NCBI RefSeq assembly: GCF_001613935.1
Contig: NZ_LQCI01000034.1
Location: 1,217,031-1,281,030, forward strand
Origin: Amycolatopsis regifaucium
Lineage (GTDB): Bacteria > Actinomycetota > Actinomycetes > Mycobacteriales > Pseudonocardiaceae
Reading direction: 5' to 3'
DNA: 64,000 nt
Shown: positions 23,995 to 32,463 of the stretch, in pieces
Position numbering within the stretch: position 1 is the stretch's first letter
Layout: each line of letters starts with the position of its first letter
The notes under the pieces: generated by a model
Told to the model about the DNA's origin: nothing
The model's database searches: none
Seen by the model: the letters and a program-made list of their open reading frames with translations, nothing else
Translations under genes and position numbers: made by a program

Positions 23995-25294
23995 GTTCGG
24001 CCTCCTCGCTCTCTTCGGTGGTCTCGCCGGTGATGTCGTGCAGGCCGGTCTCGCGCCAGTCCTCCGGGAGCAGGTGGTCGAGTACGTCGTCGACGGTGAC
24101 CGCGCCGAGCAGATGCCCCTCGGCGTCCACCACCGGGCCGCAGGTGAGGTTGTAGGCGGCGAAGTAGCGGGTGACCTCGGACAACGTGGCCTTCGGCCGG
24201 AGCGCGGGCAACTGGATGTCGACGGCGCTCGCCACCATCTCCGCCGGTGGTTCGCGCAGCAGCCGCTGGAAGTGGACGACGCCGACGAAGCGCCCGGTCG
24301 GCGTCTCCGTCGGCGGCCTGCACACGAAGACCATGCTCGCCAGCGCCGCGGGCAGGTCCGCGTTGCGGATGTGCGCGAGCGCCTCCGCGACCGTGGCGTC
24401 CGGCGTCAGCACCACCGGCTCAGGCGTCATCAGCCCGCCTGCGGTGTCGGAGGAGTACTCCAGCAGCCGTTTCACCGGCGCGGACTCCTCGGGTTCCATC
24501 AGCTCCAGGAACCGGCTCTGCTCGGCGGGCGCCAGTTCGGCCAGCAGATCGGCGGCGTCGTCCGGGTCCATCGCTTCGAGGATGTCGGCGGCCCGTTCCT
24601 CGGCGAGGTAGGCCAGCAGTTCCTTCTGGTCGTCCTCGGGGAGTTCCTCGATGACGTCGGCGAGGTGCTCGTCGTCCATCGCGTCGGCGACCTCGTGCCG
24701 CCGCTTCAACGGCAGATCGCGGACGGTGGCGGCGACGTCCGCCGCGCGCATGGTGTCGAACAGCATCAGCAGCTGCGCCGCGCCCTGCGTCTGACCGGTC
24801 AGATCGGTGAGCCCCAGCCCGGACACCTCCGCCCACGGCAGCACCTGCATCGGCGCGCGCCGCCTGCCGAGGCCGAGTCTGCTCGACCGCTCGCGGATCG
24901 CGAGTTTCGCGAGCACCCAGTCCCGGGTGCGCGTCGGCTCCATGGCGGCGTCGACAACGGTGACCCGGGTTTGAGACCCGGAGAGGGTGGCGTACGCGTC
25001 CAGCAACTGCCCGAGCACCAGTACCTCGTTGGGCCGCTGATGGAACCGCCGCATGTTGACCGACCCGGTGGCGAGCGTGATGGCGGAGGGCTCGATGGAG
25101 GTCACGCGCAACATCGGCACGAACACGCGGCGCCGTGTCATCAGCTCGACCACGATGCCCAGGATCCGCGGCGGCTGCTGATCGAGGCGCAGGCCCGCCA
25201 CCACGTCCCGCACCTTGCCGATCGATTCGCCATCGGGTCCGAAAACCGGCAAACCGGCCAACTGAGCTGCGAATACCCTGTTCACGGCTGCCAT
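23987..25294 (-). CDS. MgtE N-terminal and CBS domain protein lacking a transport domain
   Basis: 435 residues. A PRC-barrel-like N-terminus (LAGLPVFGPDGESIGKVRDVVAGL) is followed by the MgtE-N superhelix with repeated acidic units (ADAMDDEHLADVIEELPEDD, ILEAMDPDDAADLLAELAP) and a CBS pair (TPDATVAEALAHIR, LLGAVTVDDVLDHLL). The five-helix MgtE channel is missing, so this is a soluble relative of the Mg2+ sensor half. It is coupled to DUF1003, and corA lies about 19 kb away. Homologue of Rv1232c. It may sense Mg2+ or nucleotides (inference). Confidence 0.88.
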   Translation of the reverse strand: MAAVNRVFAAQLAGLPVFGPDGESIGKVRDVVAGLRLDQQPPRILGIVVELMTRRRVFVPMLRVTSIEPSAITLATGSVNMRRFHQRPNEVLVLGQLLDAYATLSGSQTRVTVVDAAMEPTRTRDWVLAKLAIRERSSRLGLGRRRAPMQVLPWAEVSGLGLTDLTGQTQGAAQLLMLFDTMRAADVAATVRDLPLKRRHEVADAMDDEHLADVIEELPEDDQKELLAYLAEERAADILEAMDPDDAADLLAELAPAEQSRFLELMEPEESAPVKRLLEYSSDTAGGLMTPEPVVLTPDATVAEALAHIRNADLPAALASMVFVCRPPTETPTGRFVGVVHFQRLLREPPAEMVASAVDIQLPALRPKATLSEVTRYFAAYNLTCGPVVDAEGHLLGAVTVDDVLDHLLPEDWRETGLHDITGETTEESEEAERA

Positions 25295-25338
25295 GCCCGA
25301 AGGTTATCCGCTCCCGGGGCCGGAGACGATTCGTGTGA

Positions 25339-26250
25339 TCACCGCAATGCCCAGGCGGCGATCTCCGGAACGGTGGCGTAGGCCGGATCTTCGGCGAGGA
25401 TCTCGGGCGACGCGCCCTCGGCGAGATCTTCGTGCAGCCAGATCCAGTTCTGCACCGCGCGCACGAGGGTCCACGCCCGCGTGCGTTCGGCGTCCAGGCC
25501 CGCCGCCGTGGTGTACCAGCGGAACTTTTCGTCCATTGTAGACTCTTTCGCCCGGTTCCAGAGGATCGAGATCGCGCCGAATTCGAGGTCGCCCGAGAGC
25601 GGCTTCGGATCGATCACCAGCCACGGCTCGCGTTCGCCCGCCAGGACGTTCTCGAAGTGCAGATCCTCGTTCACCATCAGCTCACCGGCGTCCGGCCCGA
25701 GGTGCACGCAAATCTCGACCGCCGCGTCGAGGTACTTCCGTTCGAACGGCTCGCCGAGTCCGGTCCAGATCTCCGGGAGTTCGGTCACCAGCTCCTCGGC
25801 TTCTTCGCGAAGGGACCGCTGCAGTGCTTCGGGGGCCGGGACGGCCAGCCGCCGCGCGAGCGCGCCGATGGTCTCGACGGACTCCTGGATCGGCTCGGTT
25901 TCGAGTGAGCGGGTGGCGTCGAGCCGCTCCAGAAGCAGGACGCCGTCCTCGGGAACGTTGTCGTACATCAGCACTGCGCCCTGACCGGCCCATGTGGACA
26001 GTGCGAGCGGTTCGTCGTCGGATTCCTCGTGCGGCCAGCCGAGTTTGAGGATCGCGGGGCTGCCGTCGGCCCGGCGGACGGGCTGGGCGACGCCGACGAA
26101 GCCGTGCATGGCCTCGCCGTCGTAGTCGAGACTCCATTTGCGGGTGTACTTCTCGGCGAGGAAGGGCAGCGAGTCGAGCCATTCGGCGGCTCCGGGGCCG
26201 AGATCGGCGGCGCGGTCGAGGAACTTGGGCGGGATCTTGAAACCGGTCAC
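25339..26250 (-). CDS. aminoglycoside/streptomycin 6-kinase-like phosphotransferase
   Basis: 303 residues, related to the APH(6)/hydroxyurea phosphotransferase group. The kinase loop is NEDLHFENVL (usual HxDLHxxN, here NED), the metal-binding segment is VIDPKPLSGDLEF, and the ATP-lysine strand is PAILKLGWP. The true start is GTG 26250 with AAGGTGAG upstream; the frame continues further upstream but as a shadow. Such proteins are common in soil actinobacteria and most are not proven resistance enzymes. The substrate is unknown. Confidence 0.82.
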   Translation of the reverse strand: MTGFKIPPKFLDRAADLGPGAAEWLDSLPFLAEKYTRKWSLDYDGEAMHGFVGVAQPVRRADGSPAILKLGWPHEESDDEPLALSTWAGQGAVLMYDNVPEDGVLLLERLDATRSLETEPIQESVETIGALARRLAVPAPEALQRSLREEAEELVTELPEIWTGLGEPFERKYLDAAVEICVHLGPDAGELMVNEDLHFENVLAGEREPWLVIDPKPLSGDLEFGAISILWNRAKESTMDEKFRWYTTAAGLDAERTRAWTLVRAVQNWIWLHEDLAEGASPEILAEDPAYATVPEIAAWALR

Positions 26251-26338
26251 GGACTCACCTTGGCAGGCGTGTCCAGCCTGTTTCCTCCGTGACCTGCCGG
26301 GCGTACCGTGAAGAGCGAGAACAACCCCGGGAGCAGCC

Positions 26339-27190
26339 ATGGTGGTGGAGATTCTCAGTGCGGTCGCCGTCGCGGGCGGTGCGTGGCTGGCGGCCAGCCT
26401 TCGAGTGGTGAAACAGTACGAACGCGGTCTCGTGTACCGGTTCGGGCGGGTGCGCCCGAACATCCGGCAGCCGGGGCTCGCGCTGCTGGTGCCGTTCGCG
26501 GACAGACTGCAGAAGGTCAACATGCAGATAGTCACGATGCCGATCCCCGCGCAGGACGGCATCACCCGCGACAACGTCACCGTGCGGGTCGACGCGGTCG
26601 TGTACTTCAAGGTGATCGATCCGGTGCTGGCGGCGGTGAACGTGCAGGACTACCGCTCGGCCGTCGGGCAGGTCGCGCAGACGTCGCTGCGGTCCATCAT
26701 CGGCAAGAGCGACCTCGACGACCTGCTGTCCAACCGAGAGCGGCTCAACGAAGGCCTGGAGCTGATGATCGACAGCCCGGCGCTGGACTGGGGCATCCAC
26801 ATCGACCGGGTGGAGATCAAGGACGTCGCGCTGCCGGAGTCGATGAAACGCTCGATGTCACGCCAGGCCGAAGCCGAACGCGAGCGGCGTGCGCGGGTCA
26901 TCTCGGCCGACGGCGAACTGCAGGCGTCGCACAAGCTCTCGCAGGCGGCCGCGACCATGGCCGACACCCCGGCGGCGCTGCAGTTGCGCCTGCTGGAGAC
27001 GGTCGTGCAGGTCTCGGCGGAGAAGAACTCGACACTGGTCCTGCCGTTCCCGGTGGAGCTGTTGCGCTTCCTCGACGCGAACACGCCGAAGCGGGAGACG
27101 CCGCCTTCGGACGCTTCGGACGCTTCGGACGCCAATGGTCAGGTCGCGCCCGCGCCTCGCGAACCGGACGACGCGGCCCCGCGTCCCTGA
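26339..27190 (+). CDS. SPFH/band-7 membrane protein (slipin type)
   Basis: 283 residues: one N-terminal membrane helix (VVEILSAVAVAGGAWLAA) and an SPFH domain (KQYERGLVYRFGRVRPNIRQPG, TRDNVTVRVDAVVYFKVIDP), then the slipin signature SMSRQAEAERERRARVISADGE and a coiled coil. A repeated SDASDASDA run lies in the disordered tail. Slipins organise membrane microdomains and protease partners; here no NfeD-like protease gene is adjacent. Start ATG 26339. A hairpin follows directly. Confidence 0.88.
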   Translation: MVVEILSAVAVAGGAWLAASLRVVKQYERGLVYRFGRVRPNIRQPGLALLVPFADRLQKVNMQIVTMPIPAQDGITRDNVTVRVDAVVYFKVIDPVLAAVNVQDYRSAVGQVAQTSLRSIIGKSDLDDLLSNRERLNEGLELMIDSPALDWGIHIDRVEIKDVALPESMKRSMSRQAEAERERRARVISADGELQASHKLSQAAATMADTPAALQLRLLETVVQVSAEKNSTLVLPFPVELLRFLDANTPKRETPPSDASDASDANGQVAPAPREPDDAAPRP

Positions 27191-27193
27191 GGC

Positions 27194-27243
27194 ACGAAGA
27201 AGCCCCAGGCGCTTGCATGCAGAGGCGACACTGGGGCGTTCGT
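27194..27243 (+). terminator. hairpin after the SPFH gene
   Basis: ACGAA-gaa-GCCCCAG, a 22-base loop, CTGGGGC-g-TTCGT: stems of 5 and 7 bp in register, beginning three bases after the stop codon. Terminator by position. Confidence 0.5.
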
Positions 27244-27264
27244 CACTGACGGTCGCATCTTCGG

Positions 27265-27844
27265 GTGCCGTCCGTCGAGACCGAAGAGTTCATGGTCTGG
27301 AACCTGCTGTCCGAACCCCGGATGGCTCCCTATCCGGAGGGGGCGTCAGGAGACAAGGTCGCGGCCCTGCGGCTGTACGAGTGGAGTGCACGAACATCTT
27401 CCGCCACTTTCGGGGTCGTCGGCCATGCCGACTCCTGGAGGGGACCATGTGGCGGAGGCCGTGGCCGCTGTGCGGGAACGGCTACGCCCCCAGCGGAAGG
27501 AAACCCGGCACCAGATCACCGCCAGGTTGAGCTTCGGTTTCTGGTCCGGTCTGCTCGGTCCCAAGTACGAGGAGCTCTGGCGCGACTGTCTCCATGGCGC
27601 TTTCCCGAACTCGTCGGGAAAGCGGAAGCAAGTCGCCGTCGCGGTCGAGCGGGTCCGCAAGTTCCGGAACCGGCTCGCGCACCACGATTCGACGATCAAC
27701 GTCGACATACCCTTCGAACTTCGCCAGATCTTCGACCTGGCGGCGTACATCGACACGGACGCTGCGCGATCCTTTAGCCCTCTCGTCCTGGGGAACCTCA
27801 CGCAGGTGCGAGCTAATCCAGGTAGCCGTTGGTGCCCAAGATGA
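27265..27844 (+). pseudogene. broken Abi-like (abortive infection family) gene
   Basis: Two fragments in different frames look like the two ends of one Abi-like protein. The N-terminal part in the frame of 27265 reads LSEPRMAPYPEGASGDKVAA then LRLYEWSARTSSATFGVVGH. The C-terminal part in the frame of 27386 reads TARLSFGFWSGLLGPKYEELW, then VERVRKFRNRLAHHDS with the RNRLAHH motif typical of this group. The section normally between them (helices after the GH motif) is mostly gone, so a deletion plus frame change is likely. The end overlaps the next minus-strand gene by 32 bases. Intact relatives are linked to phage defence; this copy appears inactive. Confidence 0.65.
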
Positions 27845-28460
27845 TCAAGGTGCCGAAGAAGCCCGAGTACAGCGCGATCACGACGTAGGCGATGATCACC
27901 GCCGCGAGCGCCATGCCGCGCCCGCCCGCTTCGCCGCGGTTCGCCTTCGCCAGTCCGATGTGCCCCAGGATCAGCCCGATGATCACGGTCACGAACGAGC
28001 AGATCCCGACGAGCGAGCACACCAGTCCGGCGATCGCCATCCCGTTGTCCTGCGAGCGGCGTGGCATCGACGCCGCGTACGGGTTGTACGGCGGGTAAGA
28101 GACCATCGGCTGAGGCGCCGGCGCGTATTGGGGCACAGGCGCGTACACCGGCGCCGAAGTGTCCGGAGCCGCGAAGGCGGGCTGGACCGGTTCGGCGGTC
28201 AGCGGGTCGATGGTCTGCGCGTACGCCTCCGAAGCGGCGGGAGGCGCTTCTTCGGCGGGCTTGGCCTCGAACGGTGCGGGCGGCTCGAACGGCGGAGGCG
28301 GTTCGAAGGGCGCGGGCGGCTGGAACTGCTGTGGTTCCGCGGGCGACGGGTTCGACACCGTTTCGGACGCGGAAGTCGGGTCCGAAAACGTGGTCGAGTC
28401 GGTGTAGGACGACGTCGAGTCGTTCGTCGACGGAGTGCCCTGCGAGTCGGAACTGCTCAT
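27813..28460 (-). CDS. DUF4190 membrane protein with long proline-rich N-terminus
   Basis: 215 residues. A disordered cytoplasmic-type N-terminus rich in Ser/Thr then Pro (PFEPPPPFEPPAPFEA repeats), then the DUF4190 core of two helices: NGMAIAGLVCSLVGICSFVTV, GLILGHIGLAKANRGEAGGRG and MALAAVIIAYVVIALYSGFF. First in distance but last in order of three adjacent minus-strand DUF4190 genes. The position matches the Rv1233c region of M. tuberculosis. Function unknown. Confidence 0.8.
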   Translation of the reverse strand: MSSSDSQGTPSTNDSTSSYTDSTTFSDPTSASETVSNPSPAEPQQFQPPAPFEPPPPFEPPAPFEAKPAEEAPPAASEAYAQTIDPLTAEPVQPAFAAPDTSAPVYAPVPQYAPAPQPMVSYPPYNPYAASMPRRSQDNGMAIAGLVCSLVGICSFVTVIIGLILGHIGLAKANRGEAGGRGMALAAVIIAYVVIALYSGFFGTLIILGTNGYLD

Positions 28461-28508
28461 CCGGTTGCCCCCTGGTTCGTGCGGGACACCACCGTATCCG
28501 GGAACGGG

Positions 28509-28865
28509 TCAGGAGACGCCCGCGGCACCGATCGCCAGCACCACGAAAACGAACCACAGGATGAGCGGGACCAGCCACAGCCCGGTGACCACGTAGCCGA
28601 CGACCAACCCGGCCTGCGCCATGCCCTGGCCGCCCGCTTGGCCGCGCTTGGCCTTGGACAGCGCGATGTGCCCGAAGACGATCCCCAGTATCGCCGGAAA
28701 GCACATGACCAGCCCGATCAGCGAGCACACCAGCGACGCCACCGCCATGCCCTGGTCCGGCGGCCGCAGAGCGCCGTAGGGCTGCGCGTAGTACTGCTGC
28801 GGAGGCTGATACGGCTGGAGACCGTAGGGCTGCTGCTGCCCATACGGGTCGTGCGGGTTCGTCAT
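28509..28865 (-). CDS. DUF4190 membrane protein
   Basis: 118 residues: a Tyr/Gln/Pro-rich head (YGQQQPYGLQPYQPPQQYY) and a DUF4190 core (QGMAVASLVCSLIGLVMCFP, GIVFGHIALSKAKRGQAGGQ, GLVVGYVVTGLWLVPLILWF). Closely related to its two neighbours, differing mainly in the head. It probably arose by tandem duplication. Function unknown. Confidence 0.8.
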   Translation of the reverse strand: MTNPHDPYGQQQPYGLQPYQPPQQYYAQPYGALRPPDQGMAVASLVCSLIGLVMCFPAILGIVFGHIALSKAKRGQAGGQGMAQAGLVVGYVVTGLWLVPLILWFVFVVLAIGAAGVS

Positions 28866-28938
28866 GCGGGTCCCCTCGTCGGCTCCGGACCGTACCGTCA
28901 GGGGAGCAGACGCACGAAAGCGTGCGGGCGGTTCCTGT

Positions 28939-29247
28939 TCAGCGGAAAGCCCCTTGTTTCGCGGCGATGTTCAGCAAGACCGGGATCGCGATGGCGTACA
29001 GGATGATGATCAGGTAGCCGACGACGAACGCGGCCAGCGCCATGCTTTTGCCGCCCGCTTCACCGCGCCGGGCCTTCGCGAAGGCGACGTGGCCCATGAC
29101 GATTCCCGGGATCACGGACACCAGTCCGAACAGCCCGAACAGGGAGAAGATCAGGGCGGCGGCCGCCATCCCCGAAGCACGGCTCTGCTGGTTCGGGAAG
29201 CCGTACTGCTGGTGCGGTGGGAATCCATCGAAAGGCTGCTGAGCCAC
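28939..29247 (-). CDS. short DUF4190 membrane protein
   Basis: 102 residues, the shortest of the three: a brief Gln/Phe-rich head (QPFDGFPPHQQYGFPNQQ) and the DUF4190 core (SGMAAAALIFSLFGLFGLVS, GIVMGHVAFAKARRGEAGGK, MALAAFVVGYLIIILYAIAI). It is the upstream gene of the minus-strand trio. GAGGGGGAC precedes the start. Function unknown. Confidence 0.8.
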   Translation of the reverse strand: MAQQPFDGFPPHQQYGFPNQQSRASGMAAAALIFSLFGLFGLVSVIPGIVMGHVAFAKARRGEAGGKSMALAAFVVGYLIIILYAIAIPVLLNIAAKQGAFR

Positions 29248-29406
29248 GCTCGTCCCCCTCGGACTGTGATCGGTCGGTCACGGTAGTGCCATGGTCACGG
29301 ATGGCGTACGCGTGACTGCGCTCATAGCGAGGTCTCCGGCCAGGCGTCATACTCACCGGTAACCCAGCGCCGGGAGCCCGGTGCGCGCGAATTTTAGGGA
29401 GCAGCG

Positions 29407-30603
29407 ATGGCTCGCCTCGCCCAGACCGCCGGCTTGACCGACGTGCAGTCCGAAATCCTGGCCACGGTCCGCCAGTTCGTGGACAAGGAGGTCATCCCGC
29501 GCGCGCAGGAGCTCGAGCATTCCGACACCTATCCCGCCGACATCGTCGAGGGGATGAAGGAGATGGGCCTGTTCGGGCTCACCATCCCGGAGGAATACGG
29601 CGGCCTCGGCGAATCGCTGCTGACCTACGCGCTCGTGGTCGAGGAGATCGCGCGCGGCTGGATGAGCGTTTCCGGGGTGATCAACACGCACTTCATCGTG
29701 GCGCACATGATCTCCCGCCACGGGACGCCGGAGCAGAAGCAGCACTTCCTGCCGCGGATGGCGACCGGTGAGGTCCGCGGTTCGTTCTCGATGTCCGAGC
29801 CGGACCTCGGTTCCGACGTCGCCGCGATCAAGACCCGCGCCCGCAAGACCGACGACGGCTACGTCATCGACGGCTCGAAGATGTGGCTGACCAACGGCGG
29901 CAGCTCCAACCTGATCGCGCTGCTCGTCAAGACCGACGAAGGCGCCGAAAAGGCCCACCAGAACCTGACCACGTTCCTGGTCGAGAAGCCCGAGGGCTTC
30001 GGCGAGGTCGCCCCCGGCCTCACCATCCCCGGCAAGATCGACAAGATGGGGTACAAGGGCGTCGACACCACCGAAGCCGTGTTCGACGGCTTCAAGATCG
30101 GCGCGGACAAGGTCCTCGGCGAGGCCCCGGGCAAGGGCTTCGCGTACATGATGGACGGTGTCGAGGTCGGCCGGGTCAACGTCGCCGCGCGGGCCTGCGG
30201 GATCGCGATCCGCGCGTTCGAACTGGCGGTGGAGTACGCCCAGCAGCGCAAGACCTTCGGCAAGGCGATCGCCGAACATCAGGCGGTGGCGTTCAAACTC
30301 GCGGAAATGGCCACCAAGGTCGAAGCCGCGCATTTGATGATGGTCAACGCCGCCCGCCTCAAGGACTCCGGCGAGCGCAACGATGTCGAAGCGGGCATGG
30401 CGAAGCTGATCGCGAGCGAATACTGCGCCGAGGTCACCCAGGACTCGTTCCGCATCCACGGTGGCTACGGCTATTCGAAGGAATACGAGATCGAGCGCCT
30501 GATGCGCGAAGCGCCGTTCCTGCTCATCGGCGAGGGCACCAGCGAGATCCAGAAGACCATTATCAGCCGGGGTCTGTTGCGGGAGTACAAGAGCCGGAGC
30601 TAG
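29407..30603 (+). CDS. acyl-CoA dehydrogenase
   Basis: 398-residue FAD flavoenzyme of beta-oxidation or amino-acid catabolism. Blocks seen: FSMSEPDLGSDVAAIKT and YVIDGSKMWLTNGG (FAD and substrate contacts), YAQQRKTFGKAI, DSFRIHGGYGYSKEYEIERL, and the catalytic-base region EAPFLLIGEGTSEIQ. Substrate chain length is not readable. ATG 29407 with AGGGAGC upstream. Followed by a strong P-family palindrome. It is not clustered with an electron-transfer flavoprotein or thiolase. Confidence 0.92.
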   Translation: MARLAQTAGLTDVQSEILATVRQFVDKEVIPRAQELEHSDTYPADIVEGMKEMGLFGLTIPEEYGGLGESLLTYALVVEEIARGWMSVSGVINTHFIVAHMISRHGTPEQKQHFLPRMATGEVRGSFSMSEPDLGSDVAAIKTRARKTDDGYVIDGSKMWLTNGGSSNLIALLVKTDEGAEKAHQNLTTFLVEKPEGFGEVAPGLTIPGKIDKMGYKGVDTTEAVFDGFKIGADKVLGEAPGKGFAYMMDGVEVGRVNVAARACGIAIRAFELAVEYAQQRKTFGKAIAEHQAVAFKLAEMATKVEAAHLMMVNAARLKDSGERNDVEAGMAKLIASEYCAEVTQDSFRIHGGYGYSKEYEIERLMREAPFLLIGEGTSEIQKTIISRGLLREYKSRS

Positions 30604-30630
30604 GTCGCTGTCGCGAAAGCCCCATCCCCC

Positions 30631-30687
30631 AGTACATGAAGGCCCCCTTCCTTGCGTCAGGCGCAAGGAAGGGGGCCTTCATGTACT
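30631..30687 (+). terminator. P-family palindrome after acyl-CoA dehydrogenase
   Basis: Perfect 26-bp arms (30631-30656, 30662-30687) with loop TCAGG; the arms contain AGTACATGAAGG and CCTTCCTTGCG. It follows the stop by 27 bases; the next gene runs in the same direction. Confidence 0.78.
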
Positions 30688-30976
30688 TCAGTCGAGCGCA
30701 GGTGGTGTGCCACGCCTGGGGTAACCCGGACCGGCGAAGAATGATTCAAGATGCCCGGGGGTCCGTTCAGCACGCTTGAGCGCTTTCATTCACCCACGGT
30801 GTCATTCGCGCCGTGGTGACGAACTGATCGTGGGGTTTGAACCGGGATCTCCCCGAACCGGGATACCCCGCGTGACATTTCCCGGTCTTCGCCGTCTTGT
30901 TCTTCGCCTTTCCCGATTTTCGATGTCCTCGCGTCCGGCGTACGTTCCGGCTGGACGTGTTTACGGAGGAGGGCAA
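30688..30976. other. long 5' region of the OmpA-like lipoprotein gene
   Basis: Non-coding stretch of 289 bases before the lipoprotein gene. ACCGGGAT occurs twice within 30 bases (around 30839 and 30856). I see no gene; it should hold the lipoprotein promoter. The start is marked by GGAGGA at 30965-30970. Confidence 0.45.
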
Positions 30977-31564
30977 GTGAACCGACGGACAAGGATCAGT
31001 GGAATCGCCCTCGCGGCTTTCGCGATGCTGACCGTCGCCGGATGCGGCGACGACAACAAGGACAATGGCGCCGCGGCGGCATCGTCCGCGGTGAGTTCCG
31101 CGGCGTCCGGCCAGAACGGCACGCCGGGCGACGGCGCGCAGAACGGCGACGGCAAGAACGGCGATGGCCAGAACGGCCAGAACGGCGACGGCCAGAACGG
31201 GAAACCGGCCGACGCGGCCGTGCAGGGACTGCAGGCCAAACTCGATGAGGTCCTCAAGGCCTCGCCGGTGCGGTTCGCGCCGCAAAGCGCCGAGCTGACC
31301 GACGAGGCGAAGGCGACGCTCAAGAAGGTCGCCGAAGCCGCCGCCGCGGTGCCCGTGGGCAAGGTCGCGGTCGACACGCACGCGGGCTACTCCGACGCCG
31401 CCAAGGCGACCGAGCTGTCGCGGCAGCGGGCCGACGCGGTCACCAAGGAACTCACCGCCGGCGGGCTCGCGGCCGACCGGATCAAGGCCGAAGCGAAAGG
31501 CAGCGAGGGCGTCGACGGTGACGACGCCAAGGCCATGACCGTGGAGGTCAAGGCCGCTCAGTAG
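30977..31564 (+). CDS. OmpA-like domain lipoprotein
   Basis: 195 residues. Lipoprotein signal with lipobox VAGC at about residues 20-23 (MNRRTRISGIALAAFAMLTV then AGCGDD). A low-complexity linker rich in Asn-Gly (QNGDGKNGDGQNGQNGDGQ) follows, then an OmpA C-terminal peptidoglycan-binding-like domain (VRFAPQSAELTDEAKATLKK, ELSRQRADAVTKELTAGGL). GTG 30977 is chosen because GGAGGA precedes it; the frame upstream lacks coding character. Likely anchors in the outer leaflet of the membrane and contacts cell wall. Ends with a hairpin terminator. Confidence 0.85.
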   Translation: MNRRTRISGIALAAFAMLTVAGCGDDNKDNGAAAASSAVSSAASGQNGTPGDGAQNGDGKNGDGQNGQNGDGQNGKPADAAVQGLQAKLDEVLKASPVRFAPQSAELTDEAKATLKKVAEAAAAVPVGKVAVDTHAGYSDAAKATELSRQRADAVTKELTAGGLAADRIKAEAKGSEGVDGDDAKAMTVEVKAAQ

Positions 31565-31581
31565 CTCCGGTATCAAGGCCC

Positions 31582-31618
31582 GGCCCCCTTCGGACGTCAC
31601 ACCCGTCCGGAGGGGGTC
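31582..31618 (+). terminator. hairpin terminator after the OmpA-like gene
   Basis: GGCCCCCTTCGGACG, loop TCACACC, CGTCCGGAGGGGGTC: a 15-bp stem with two weak pairs, followed by pyrimidine-rich TTCTCTC. Confidence 0.7.
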
Positions 31619-31696
31619 TTCTCTCGCCCGATCAGCTGGTTCGCGCCTCGCGCCCGTCCTTGAGAAGATGGAGCGGGACGGGCGAGAGGTGATTAC

Positions 31697-32215
31697 GTGA
31701 GTGCTCCCTTCGGCGGAGGCGGTCGGGCCGCGGGTGGATTGCCCAGGCTGCCGACACCGCCTTCCGGCTGGCCGATCGGCTCCTACGCGACATACGGCGA
31801 AGCGCAGCACGCCGTCGACTTCCTCGCGGAGAAGGAGTTCGGGGTCACCGACGTGACCATCGTCGGGGTCGACCTGATGCTCGTCGAGCGTGTGCTCGGC
31901 AAGCTGAGCTGGGGCCGCGTGCTCGGCACGGGCGCGGTGTCCGGCGCGTGGTTCGGCCTGATCATCGGTCTGTTGCTGGGCATGTTCGACAACCAGGGCT
32001 TCGCCTGGCAGCCCATGATCGGCGGGGTCGTCCTCGGCGTTCTGGCGTGGACGGTCTTCGCGGCCATCAGTTACGGCATGTCCCGCCGCGACTTCTCCTC
32101 GGCGAGCCAGCTGGTCGCCGGCCGCTACGACGTGCTCTGCCAGCCGCGTTCGGCCGAACAGGGCCGTGAGCTCCTCGCCCAGCTCGCGTTGCGTTCGCCG
32201 GGGTCCACCGGGTGA
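31697..32215 (+). CDS. general stress protein-like membrane protein
   Basis: 172 residues. N-terminal alpha/beta domain typical of the general-stress-17M group (WPIGSYATYGEAQHAVDFLA, VTDVTIVGVDLMLVERVLG) and two hydrophobic helices (GAWFGLIIGLLLGMF, MIGGVVLGVLAWTVFAAISY), then a short soluble tail (ASQLVAGRYDVLCQP). GTG at 31697. It matches Rv1234 in position just before the trehalose importer. Function unknown. Confidence 0.8.
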   Translation: MSAPFGGGGRAAGGLPRLPTPPSGWPIGSYATYGEAQHAVDFLAEKEFGVTDVTIVGVDLMLVERVLGKLSWGRVLGTGAVSGAWFGLIIGLLLGMFDNQGFAWQPMIGGVVLGVLAWTVFAAISYGMSRRDFSSASQLVAGRYDVLCQPRSAEQGRELLAQLALRSPGSTG

Positions 32216-32299
32216 CGCGAGGACCGGACCACTGACATTCGGCGGTACGGGTTCCGCTGTTCGCCGTGCGATCCGCTGAATCGTTACCGATACTGCTTG

Positions 32300-32316
32300 C
32301 GGGCGATGATCGCCCG
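32300..32316. promoter_or_regulatory. palindrome upstream of lpqY
   Basis: CGGGCGATGATCGCCCG, a perfect 8-1-8 palindrome 148 bases before the lpqY start. Candidate operator or hairpin; no regulator gene adjoins it. Confidence 0.45.
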
Positions 32317-32359
32317 GAATAGGTTGCACAACACCAGTCGGGCGGACACGTACTCCAGC

Positions 32360-32375
32360 GTGCTCGCCCGAGCAC
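32360..32375. promoter_or_regulatory. second palindrome upstream of lpqY
   Basis: GTGCTCG-CC-CGAGCAC, perfect 7-bp arms, 89 bases before the lpqY start. An overlapping AGCAC...GTGCT pair extends to 32394. Candidate regulator site for the sugar importer (inference). Confidence 0.45.
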
Positions 32376-32463
32376 TAGCACGTCGGGGTGCTGGCGCGCG
32401 GCTTCTTCAACGCGTCCTAGTGCCGCCACATCCCGGGCGTGCGCGCGGGTGAGGGAGGCCCTC

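Noticed and set aside
25339..26250. confirmed streptomycin resistance gene
   Set aside because: The fold fits the APH(6) group but the key loop is NED in place of HxD and no resistance context is present, so only a kinase-like call is supported.
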